From Deltaproteobacteria bacterium (GTDB taxonomy: Bacteria > Myxococcota_A > Polyangia > HGW-17): 36,762 bases of DNA. This document shows, piece by piece, positions 26,994 through 36,762 of this stretch. The position numbers and the translations under genes were made by a program. Location of the stretch: positions 1-36,762 of the forward strand of contig JAQICJ010000287.1 of the NCBI GenBank assembly GCA_027858615.1. The letters run 5' to 3'. Every line of letters begins with the position of its first letter. Position 1 is the stretch's first letter. The notes beneath the pieces were generated by a model. That model was not told where the DNA came from and did not search any database. It was given only the letters and a program-made list of their open reading frames with translations.

Positions 26994-28745
26994 TCACTTC
27001 AGCCTTTTTTTAAAATTCTCAGTTTTGTCAAAGTCAAAAATCATTTTCCAGGGGGGATAAAAAATCGAATGAAAAAAAGACCAGCTCCAGTTGGCAGGGT
27101 AAGTTTTAAAAGAATAGCTTCTGAAGCTGGGGACATTTTTGCGGAGATCAACTATGAGATAGCGCAGCATTTGATAAACGTGGTAATTATTGAGTAACTT
27201 TCGGATTTGGGATTTGGTGAGTTTACGCTGAGGAATCAGAAAAACATCTCCTTTTGGAGGGATTCTGGAAGAATAAGTTCTTCTGGTTTTCCGATCCAGA
27301 TAATAGCGCAATTGAGGAGAGGAATTGGAAGCTCGATGAATGATTACCAGATCTTTCAAAGTGGTGATGGAGTTAATGAAATCAGCCAGAATTGCAACGT
27401 CAAGTCTGCCTTTGAAGGGCAGGGCAGAACCGGTGGGAGTGGAAGAACGTACTCCATAACTGATTAGTTTGGCCTTGTTGATGATTTGACTTTGTTGCAA
27501 AGTCAGAAAGAAGAACCAGAAGGTTACAAGCAAAATCGGTAATAGTTTGGTGACAGGAAAATAATTGAGAAAATTATTCAGTTTATCAGGGAAGATTTTT
27601 CGCAAAAATTTATCAAGTTTTTGGGCTTGTTTGAAAATCTGTTTAGTACAATAAACAGCTCCAACTCCGCAAATTACTGCAGCAGCGGGCAAAATGTAAT
27701 AAAGAAAGAAAACGTGGATCCAGGCTCCTGCTTTAAAAGCGGCAAAGTAGATTAAGGTTGAAAAAGTGAAAATGAAAACCAGGGGATCGATGGATTTTTT
27801 GCGAATCAGATGAACTAAAAACCAGATGATCCCGGGAAGCAGGGCTAGAAAACCGATATAATCCCTCAAACGCAACCAGGTGCGAGTGGCCAGCATAGTG
27901 TAACTGACTTTTATCGAACCCATCCCGGCTCTGTATTTGGCTAGTCCCCAGAGACCGTCATGCTCGGAATTGGAATTGAGCCAGTAAAAAGAGAAGAGAA
28001 GAAGTACTGTCATGCTGAGGGCAAGAAGTCCGAAAGCATAAAAATTTTGTTTTTTACCAAGGAGAAGATAGAAACCGGCAACACCGGCAATGATGAAGCC
28101 GGGCCAGTCAGTAAATCCAGCCAGGCCGAAGGAAAAAATCATGGCAGCCAGATCAAATTTTCCGCCAGGTAGGCGGTTGACAGATTTAGTTTTATAACGC
28201 AGCAGGAAAAAAATACCCAAAAGGGAAAAAGCCACTACCAAAGGTTCATAATTTGCCATTTTGCCATACTCGATCTGGAGGGGAAAAAGACTGAAAAAAG
28301 CAATCGAGGCCAAGGCGGAAGGCCAACCGTATCTTTTTCTGACCAACTCAAATATGAGGAAAAAAGAAAGCAGAGAAAAGAAAAGGGGCACCAGCCGGGT
28401 GCTGGATTCTTTTTCACCGAAAAAATAGAAGGAGACACCCACCAGCATATGAACCAAAGGCGGGTGGTGCCAATGGACCAGTAATTTATCATCTGAATTT
28501 TTTAATCCCGTGTTTTTAAGGGGTTTGAATCCGGTTCCCCAAAATCCGTAACGCAGATAATTCCTGCCAATAGTTGAGCGCAAAGCTCCATTAAAACCCT
28601 GATGGCCATTGAGAAATTTTTCAGAGATACCCTGAATTGAAAAGAAAAGATGGATAAACAGAATAAATAAAAACAGGGAAGAAACCACTTTATTCTTACA
28701 ACAGGTTTTACTTATTTTTTTGACTGATGGGGGAAAAAAAATCAT
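26994..28745 (-). CDS. GT39/ArnT-like polytopic membrane glycosyltransferase
   Basis: Multi-TM; 'HWHHPPLVHMLVGVSFYFFGEKESSTRLVPLFFSLLSFFLIFELVRKRYGWPSALASIAFFSLFPLQIEYGKMANYEPLVVAFSLLGIFFLLRY' typical of PMT_2/GT39. Confidence 0.75.
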   Translation of the reverse strand: MIFFPPSVKKISKTCCKNKVVSSLFLFILFIHLFFSIQGISEKFLNGHQGFNGALRSTIGRNYLRYGFWGTGFKPLKNTGLKNSDDKLLVHWHHPPLVHMLVGVSFYFFGEKESSTRLVPLFFSLLSFFLIFELVRKRYGWPSALASIAFFSLFPLQIEYGKMANYEPLVVAFSLLGIFFLLRYKTKSVNRLPGGKFDLAAMIFSFGLAGFTDWPGFIIAGVAGFYLLLGKKQNFYAFGLLALSMTVLLLFSFYWLNSNSEHDGLWGLAKYRAGMGSIKVSYTMLATRTWLRLRDYIGFLALLPGIIWFLVHLIRKKSIDPLVFIFTFSTLIYFAAFKAGAWIHVFFLYYILPAAAVICGVGAVYCTKQIFKQAQKLDKFLRKIFPDKLNNFLNYFPVTKLLPILLVTFWFFFLTLQQSQIINKAKLISYGVRSSTPTGSALPFKGRLDVAILADFINSITTLKDLVIIHRASNSSPQLRYYLDRKTRRTYSSRIPPKGDVFLIPQRKLTKSQIRKLLNNYHVYQMLRYLIVDLRKNVPSFRSYSFKTYPANWSWSFFHSIFYPPWKMIFDFDKTENFKKRLK

Positions 28746-29179
28746 GGTCGGAGTTATATTTTACCTTTTTATGCTGGAATAAAGTTGAGCATTTTAGATT
28801 AAGGGTTTCAAAGGATATCACAATTTGCTTACCAGTAAAAGATAATCAATTCTCCTGATTTGGTTTTAATATTTTTCCAGAATTGGATTTGGGGTAAAGT
28901 TTTTGCTGTAAAAATGAAAAAATAGTGAGAAAAAAAAGTATGGCAAAACAATTACTAAACTTCAATTATAACGAAAATATCATGATTGTAATTTAAGCAG
29001 AATATAATTTTTCCTCAAATCCAATAAACTGTATTTATAATGTTCACCCCCCGAAGAGTCTTTGGTTATGGAGATCTCGTGATTCTACCCGAGCAGAAAA
29101 ATAACTGTTCTGGTTTAAGTTTTCAACAGGAAACAGAGATGTTTCAGCGATATTTGAGACAAGAAATGGAGTTATAATT

Positions 29180-29830
29180 ATGAAGGCCTTGAATAAATTA
29201 AAAGATCCTGTCAGTGGTCTGACTCATTTTATTGGATTTTTATTGGCAATAGCTGGTTTGTATTTTTTGATCCGGCAGGGCAGCAAAACCCACAGCGCCA
29301 GAATTTTAGTTTCTTTTGTTATTTATGGTACGAGTTTAATTCTTCTGTATGGTTCAAGTACTCTGTATCATTGGCTGCCTTTGGGCAAAGCTGGGGGTCA
29401 GAAACTCAGGAAACTTGATCACATAATGATCTTCTTTTTGATTGCCGGTACCTATACTCCCATAAGTTTGATTTCTCTTGGTGGTTTCTGGGGCTGGACG
29501 ATGTTTGGTCTGGTTTGGACAATAGCCCTGGGGGGAACTGTCACCAAATTATTCTATATCAATGCTCCCCGCAAACTCTATGTTTCAATTTATCTTGCCA
29601 TGGGCTGGATTGTTGTACTCTTTGCTTATCCTGTAAGCCAGATGCTTTCTGCAAAAGCAATAACCTTTTTATTTGCAGGGGGGATGGGATATACTGTGGG
29701 AGCCGTTCTCTACTATCTCAAAAAACCCGATCCCTTCCCCGGGATCTTTGGCTTCCATGAAATCTGGCACCTGTTCGTGATGACAGGCAGCTTTTTCCAT
29801 TGGTGGATGATCTACAACTACGTAAACTAA
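29180..29830 (+). CDS. Hemolysin III / PAQR family membrane protein
   Basis: 'DPVSGLTHFIGFLLAIAGL', 'GSSTLYHWLP', 'LDHIMIFFLIAGTYTPISL', 'FGFHEIWHLFVMTGSFFHWWMIYNYV'. Confidence 0.92.
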   Translation: MKALNKLKDPVSGLTHFIGFLLAIAGLYFLIRQGSKTHSARILVSFVIYGTSLILLYGSSTLYHWLPLGKAGGQKLRKLDHIMIFFLIAGTYTPISLISLGGFWGWTMFGLVWTIALGGTVTKLFYINAPRKLYVSIYLAMGWIVVLFAYPVSQMLSAKAITFLFAGGMGYTVGAVLYYLKKPDPFPGIFGFHEIWHLFVMTGSFFHWWMIYNYVN

Positions 29831-29844
29831 AATATTGAAAAAAC

Positions 29845-30799
29845 TCAGGAGTTTTCAAATTTCTGGTAGGCAGCGATGATTTTTTGAACCAGATGGTGCC
29901 TGACAACGTCTTCTCCGGTGAATTTGCAGATCTTAATGCCTTTGATGCCCTTGAGAATACGCACAGCATTTATCAGACCGCTGCGGGCGGGGTTGGGTAG
30001 ATCTATCTGAGTGATATCGCCGTTAATTACACAATAACTGTTTTCTCCGATTCGGGTGAGCAGCATTTTCATCTGTTCGTAACTTGTATTTTGAGCTTCA
30101 TCCAGGATGACAAAGGCGTTTTTCAGGGTTCGACCCCGCATGAAAGCAAGGGGAGCTACTTCGATGGTTGTATCTTTAAGCAGAGCAGTTGCCCTGCGGG
30201 GATGAAACATTTCAAACAAGGCATCGTAAAGAGGGCGCAGGTAAGGGTTGATCTTTTCTTCAAGATCACCTGGAAGAAATCCCAGATTTTCCCCGGCTTC
30301 AACTGCTGGTCTGGTGAGGATGATTCTTTCGACCTTTTTGTCTTTATAGTAGGAAAGTGCCATGGCCATAGCCAGAAAAGTCTTGCCGGTACCTGCAGGG
30401 CCGATTCCGAAAACGAGATCGTGGGATTTGATGGAGCGAATATAATTGAGTTGATTGATTGTGCGGGGGGAAATTGTTTTGCCCGAGTCGGTTTTGAGTG
30501 CGACTTCGTCGAACACTTTGTCGAGCTTGGCTTTGCCTCCCTTTTTGATGTGGGAAATAGAGTTGATTATGTCAGATTTTTTGACGACTCTGCCTTTTTC
30601 AATGAGGAGCATTATTTGGGAGAGGAGTTGGTAGACCAGGTTGACATCTTTGTCTTCCCCCTTAATTAATACTTCCCGACCTTTCGGAGACATGGTGACG
30701 GAAAAATTGTTTTCCATGAGTTTGAGAAATTGGTGGTTAATGCCAAAAAGACGAATGGCAACATCTTGAGAGGGACATTTTAATTTGATTTCTTGCATA
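29845..30799 (-). CDS. PhoH family ATPase
   Basis: 'IKSHDLVFGIGPAGTGKTFLAMAMAL', 'IILTRPAVEAGENLGFLPGDLEEKINPYLRPLYDAL', 'AFVILDEAQNTSYEQMKMLLTRIGENS', 'GDITQIDLP'. ORF track start is a TTG at 30840; an ATG is at 30799. Confidence 0.93.
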
Positions 30800-30878
30800 A
30801 GATCATTAATCCCTGGATTAATAAAGATTTCGGTGTTCAAGTAAAAGTGGTCTTGGGAAAAGGGGCATTGAGCTGTGG

Positions 30879-32159
30879 CTATTGTCCAAGATCTGTAAAG
30901 GAATCGGCCGGAAATTCATCCCATTCGATAGTTGGATCAAAAGTATCCAGACCATTGGTATCGCCGGAAATAACGGTGGATTTGCGTCGCAAAGTGACAT
31001 CTACACCCCAAATATCAGTATAATTGCCAATTTGTCCGATGACGTCCCGGGTGGTGGAATCACAGACAAGCTCAATGGTGTCATTGCCGTTGAAAGAAAG
31101 GGTGGATGATAATTGATTACAAGAGGGCGCCATATTGAGGGCAATATCGTCGTGACAGATTACATGAAAATCACCAGTGGAGACAGTGTAAGCAAGCAGG
31201 GGAATTGTATAATTGGGAGTCGTTCCACTGTTGTAAATAAGAATGGAGCAATTGGAAGTATCATAGGTACCGGGAACGGCGGCAAAGAAAATTTCTATGG
31301 CTTTGTTGTAAGAACTGCCTTCCATGTATTCGGTAATGTAGATATTGAGATCTCCGCTTTCACACTGGGCTTCGGTTCCGGTATCATCGCAAATTTGGGA
31401 ATTAGTGGAGCAATTCTGGGTATCACTCCAGTCCAGACAATTGTTGGTCTGGAGTTCACAAGTTTGGACAATATTGCCCTGACACTTGGTATCTCCTGTT
31501 TGGGAGCAGTTATCACTGCAGTCGTAAACACATTCAGGATCGCTAGTTTCCTGGTTGATCAGGCAGATCTGCTCATTGGTGGTGCAATCTTGCTGAATTT
31601 CCCAGTCAAAACAACCCTGTTGATCTTCCTGACAAATTTCGATGGCATCGTTGTTGCAGCGGGTTTCCCCGGAAGTGTTGCAGCCATGGTTGCATTCGGC
31701 TAGACATTGAGGCTCGGTTCCGGAATCATCGCAGATTTGGTTGGCATCTGAGCAATTTTCGCTGACAGACCAGTTGAGACACTGGTTTTGATCCGGCTCA
31801 CAGATTTCGAGTTTATTCTCACTGCATCTGGCTTCTCCATTGGTTTCGCAATTGTTTGAACAGGTGGAGGCACATTCGGGATCGCCGGTTTCCGAGTTAT
31901 AACGGCAAAGATCTTCTGAAAGCGTACAGTCGGTGTTGTCGACCCACTGCAGGCAACCGTCTTTCAGTCCGCAAACCTGAATTATGTTATCCTCGGAACA
32001 CCGGGCATTTCCGCTAGTGCTGCAAGGATTGGAACAATTGTTGGTGTTGGTGGTGTTGTTGGTGTTGTTGGTGTTGTTGCTGGAGTTACTGCCGGCACAA
32101 TTCAACAATGACAGGGAAATAATAGTTGAAATAAAGATGGATAACAGTCCTTTTTGCAT
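30879..32159 (-). CDS. Lipoprotein with NNT linker, four Cys-rich repeats and a lamin-tail/nuclease-accessory-like C-terminal domain
   Basis: 'MQKGLLSIFISTIISLSLLNCAGSNSSNNTNNTNNTTNTNNC'; four ~47-aa repeats of type 'C..C...G..RC..N.IQ.C......CL.W.....C'; 'DLNIYITEYMEGSSYNKAIEIFF'. Confidence 0.75.
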   Translation of the reverse strand: MQKGLLSIFISTIISLSLLNCAGSNSSNNTNNTNNTTNTNNCSNPCSTSGNARCSEDNIIQVCGLKDGCLQWVDNTDCTLSEDLCRYNSETGDPECASTCSNNCETNGEARCSENKLEICEPDQNQCLNWSVSENCSDANQICDDSGTEPQCLAECNHGCNTSGETRCNNDAIEICQEDQQGCFDWEIQQDCTTNEQICLINQETSDPECVYDCSDNCSQTGDTKCQGNIVQTCELQTNNCLDWSDTQNCSTNSQICDDTGTEAQCESGDLNIYITEYMEGSSYNKAIEIFFAAVPGTYDTSNCSILIYNSGTTPNYTIPLLAYTVSTGDFHVICHDDIALNMAPSCNQLSSTLSFNGNDTIELVCDSTTRDVIGQIGNYTDIWGVDVTLRRKSTVISGDTNGLDTFDPTIEWDEFPADSFTDLGQ

Positions 32160-32463
32160 TTGATACCTCAGTTACAGATAAAAGACGGAAGTTGGAAAAT
32201 GAAGGTTAACCTGTTCAATGTATAGCATACCTTCCCTATAAAATCATGGAAAACTGTTTGACAATTCAGGAGGATAAACCTGAAAATAGTATTATTCAGG
32301 TTTTCAATCTCATTATCGGTGATAGTTCAGTTTTCTTAATAATATGGAGTTAAAATTTCCCCTGAAGAAAAGTTGATTTTAAAATTGAGATGGGGATTGA
32401 ATTATAACATTCAAGTTTGGAAGACTGGAGACAAGGAAACCAGGTAGTTGGAAAGGGAATGAA

Positions 32464-34155
<1,692 letters not shown>

Positions 34156-34456
34156 TTATTTGATAATTGTTATAATGTAATGATATCAACCAATTATGTT
34201 GTACAATTAGCTACGATTTGAAACATAAACACGATTTTGAAAGAAGCAACCCTGCAACCGGGAAAAAATTATTCAAAAAAGTAATTTCTGTTCAAGCCCT
34301 TAAAAACACTGATTAAACAAGTCTGTCGACAAAGAAATCTAATAACAACAGTTTTGTGATTTTCCTCATTCAATATTGCAGTAATTTTTTTTTTACTTTT
34401 AACTATTTTTTTTTTTACTTTTCATAGATTGAATTATTTGGGAATATCTCTCCATT

Positions 34457-36762
34457 ATGAAAGATAATCACGATAAAATTACAGGTCTGACCACTGAACA
34501 AGTTAATGAGAGCAGAAATGAACTTGGCGACAATACATTGCCGCCTCCCGCGTCGCGCAAATGGCAGGAAATTTTTCTGGGAGTGGCTTCAGACAAAACC
34601 ATAATAATCCTCTCCATAGCTGCAGCTATTTCTATTTCAATCTCTATTTACACTAATTCAGCTATTTACGAAGGTCTTGGTATTCTCATAGCTGTTTTTA
34701 TTGCCACAGTTGTAGGATTCATCAGTGAACTCAGATCAAGTTGGGCTTTTCAGGCTCTTCTTGAAAAAAATTCAGAAATTGAAACCAAAATTATCAGAGA
34801 TGGTGAATTTCATACTATTTCATCGGATCAACTGGTTGTTGGCGATATGGTAGTCCTGGCGGCAGGAGACAAAATCCCGGCTGATGGCAAGGTTGTTCAG
34901 ACTGTAAATCTAAGTTGCGATACTTCTGCCATCACCGGGGAGTCGGTTCATTCCACTCCCGAAAAAGATTCCAGTCTTTTCCGGGGATATTCGGTCATCA
35001 CCGGTGAAGGGATCATGGAAGTGGAGAAAGTCGGTTTCGCCACAGAGATGGGTAAAATCAGAGATGCTCTTTCTGAAGCACCTGATCCAACTCCTTTGCA
35101 GGAACGTCTCACTAAACTGGCTAATAAAATAGGCATCGTAGGAACTTTAGCCGCCATCGCTATTTTTTTGGCGCTTTTCCTCCGTCACTTCATTATGGTG
35201 GGGTTCAGTTTCACCTCTCTTTCCCTGGTGCAATTTGTTCTCAATGCCTTTATTGTGGCTATTACCATTGTAGTTGTTTCGGTACCGGAGGGATTGCCCC
35301 TGGCCGTTACCCTCAATCTCGCTCTTAACATGAGAAGGATGGCCAAGGACAACAATCTGGTCAGAACCCTTGAAGCCAGTGAAACTTTGGGGTCTGCCAC
35401 CGTAATTTGTTCTGACAAGACAGGGACTCTCACCCTAAACCGCATGCGAGTATCCAAATTATGGACAGCTGACCAGGGGGTTGAATCGGCTGTCTCCAAG
35501 TGTTTTGTCAAACCCCATGATCGTCTGTTCACCAATTTGCTCACCACCAACTCCACTGCTTTTCTGGAGAAAAAGGACGGAGGCAAACTTGATTATGTAG
35601 GTAGTCCCACTGAAGGTTCCATGCTTTTGCTTCTCCAGGAAAAGGATTATAATTATCTTGATATTCGCGAGTCTGCCGAAATTATCGACAGAAAAGCCTT
35701 CTCTTCCGAACGTAAAATGATGTCAAGCCTGATCGAATGGGATGAAAATTCAAACATGCTTCTGGTCAAGGGAGCTCCTGAAAGAGTGATGGAAAAATCC
35801 ACCGAAGTTGCGATCGATCTGGAAGGAAAAACTGTTGAACTTTCCCAAAAAGAAGATGAAATCAGAAAAATACTTCAGGAATCCACCTCCCAGGGAGAGC
35901 GGGTTCTCGCCCTTGCTTACAAAAAATATTCGAATGATGTCCAAACAATTGCAGAAAAAGATTTGGTGCTTTTTGGTCTGGTGATAATCAAAGATCCAAT
36001 TCGCAAAGAAGTAGCCGGAGCTGTGGAAAAATGTCAGGAAGCCGGCATCGCCGTTAAAATTGTTACCGGAGATAATCCTTTGACAGCCAAATCCATCGGG
36101 AAAGAACTGGGATTGTTTTCTGAAGGCGATCTGGTGCTGACCGGTAATGAATTTGCTCAGAAAAGCGATGAGGAAATCATTGCCATCCTGCCGCGTTTGA
36201 AGATTCTGGCTCGCTCCAAACCTGACGACAAATTCCGTCTGGTCGCTCTGCTCAAGCAGCAGGGCGAAGTCGTAGCGGTCACCGGAGATGGTACCAATGA
36301 TGCTCCAGCCCTTAAAAAGGCAGACATTGGCCTTTCCATGGGAATTTCCGGTACAGAGGTTGCCAAGGAAGCCTCAGATGTGGTTTTGCTTGATGATAAT
36401 TTCAAATCTATAGTTCAGGGAGTTGTCTGGGGCAGGAATTTGCAGCAGAATATCAAAAAATTCCTTCAGTTTCAGTTAACAGTAAATGTGGCTGCTCTGA
36501 CTACAGCATTTGTCGGAGCTCTGATCGGAGGCCGATCTCCTCTCACTGCAGTTCAATTGCTCTGGGTCAATCTTATCATGGATACACTGGCAGCCATCGC
36601 TTTGGGACTGGAGCCTCCCCATGATGAATATTTAATGGCCCAAAAACCCAGAAAAAGACAGGCACCTTTGATTGACGGCAAGATGTGGTGGATGATTATC
36701 GGAATGGGACTTTATACTTTTGCGGTGCTGATGGTGCTTTTGAAATACAATTTCATCAGTGC
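34457..36762 (+). CDS. P2B (PMCA-like) calcium-translocating P-type ATPase (3' end outside window)
   Basis: Frame from the ATG at 34457 is open to the window end: 'VVSVPEGLPLAVTLNLALNMRRMAKDNNLVRTLEASETLGSATVICSDKTGTLTLNRM', 'VAVTGDGTNDAPALKKADIGLSMG'. Absent from the ORF track because it has no stop in the window. Confidence 0.93.
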   Translation, partial: MKDNHDKITGLTTEQVNESRNELGDNTLPPPASRKWQEIFLGVASDKTIIILSIAAAISISISIYTNSAIYEGLGILIAVFIATVVGFISELRSSWAFQALLEKNSEIETKIIRDGEFHTISSDQLVVGDMVVLAAGDKIPADGKVVQTVNLSCDTSAITGESVHSTPEKDSSLFRGYSVITGEGIMEVEKVGFATEMGKIRDALSEAPDPTPLQERLTKLANKIGIVGTLAAIAIFLALFLRHFIMVGFSFTSLSLVQFVLNAFIVAITIVVVSVPEGLPLAVTLNLALNMRRMAKDNNLVRTLEASETLGSATVICSDKTGTLTLNRMRVSKLWTADQGVESAVSKCFVKPHDRLFTNLLTTNSTAFLEKKDGGKLDYVGSPTEGSMLLLLQEKDYNYLDIRESAEIIDRKAFSSERKMMSSLIEWDENSNMLLVKGAPERVMEKSTEVAIDLEGKTVELSQKEDEIRKILQESTSQGERVLALAYKKYSNDVQTIAEKDLVLFGLVIIKDPIRKEVAGAVEKCQEAGIAVKIVTGDNPLTAKSIGKELGLFSEGDLVLTGNEFAQKSDEEIIAILPRLKILARSKPDDKFRLVALLKQQGEVVAVTGDGTNDAPALKKADIGLSMGISGTEVAKEASDVVLLDDNFKSIVQGVVWGRNLQQNIKKFLQFQLTVNVAALTTAFVGALIGGRSPLTAVQLLWVNLIMDTLAAIALGLEPPHDEYLMAQKPRKRQAPLIDGKMWWMIIGMGLYTFAVLMVLLKYNFIS

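Noticed and set aside
30091-30669. 192-aa plus-strand ORF
   Set aside because: Antisense shadow of phoH.
34384-34432. Two T-tract blocks (TTTTTTTTTTACTTTT ... TTTTTTTTTTTACTTTT) between groEL and the Ca2+-ATPase
   Set aside because: Could be curved promoter DNA, but is low-complexity AT-rich intergenic sequence with no further support.

Overview
This is an approximately 36.8 kb low-GC bacterial chromosomal segment. The (N)NTN lipoprotein linkers, 'CDDGIDNDxDGxxDCxDxDC' motifs and papain/P-domain lipoprotein suggest a Myxococcota/Bradymonadota-like ('deltaproteobacterial') lineage; that placement is inference only. Recognisable genes: rpoD (5'-truncated by the window), a UvrD/PcrA helicase, a Crp/Fnr regulator, rho, a B-box/TPR protein, both DNA topoisomerase VI subunits, a thioredoxin-fold protein, a secreted Tudor-like protein, a REP-associated tyrosine transposase remnant, a papain-like lipoprotein with P domains, a fused pyrB-pyrI, an MFS transporter, an MscS channel, a phosphofructokinase, two NNT-linker lipoproteins, a GT39-like membrane protein, a hemolysin-III protein, PhoH, GroEL and a P2B-type Ca2+-ATPase (3'-truncated by the window). 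The most interesting item is a family of about 160 bp non-coding, nearly full-length palindromic MITE-like elements: three full copies, one rearranged copy and possible remnants. Each of the four copies is flanked by a perfect 6-bp direct repeat matching TANNTA. The element begins with G, so insertion into a TAA stop codon regenerates TAG. Two copies sit exactly on stop codons (uvrD and the TPR gene) without changing the protein, and the others lie mostly just behind gene 3' ends. The bacterial Topo VI pair, with an acidic Top6B tail, is the second most notable item.
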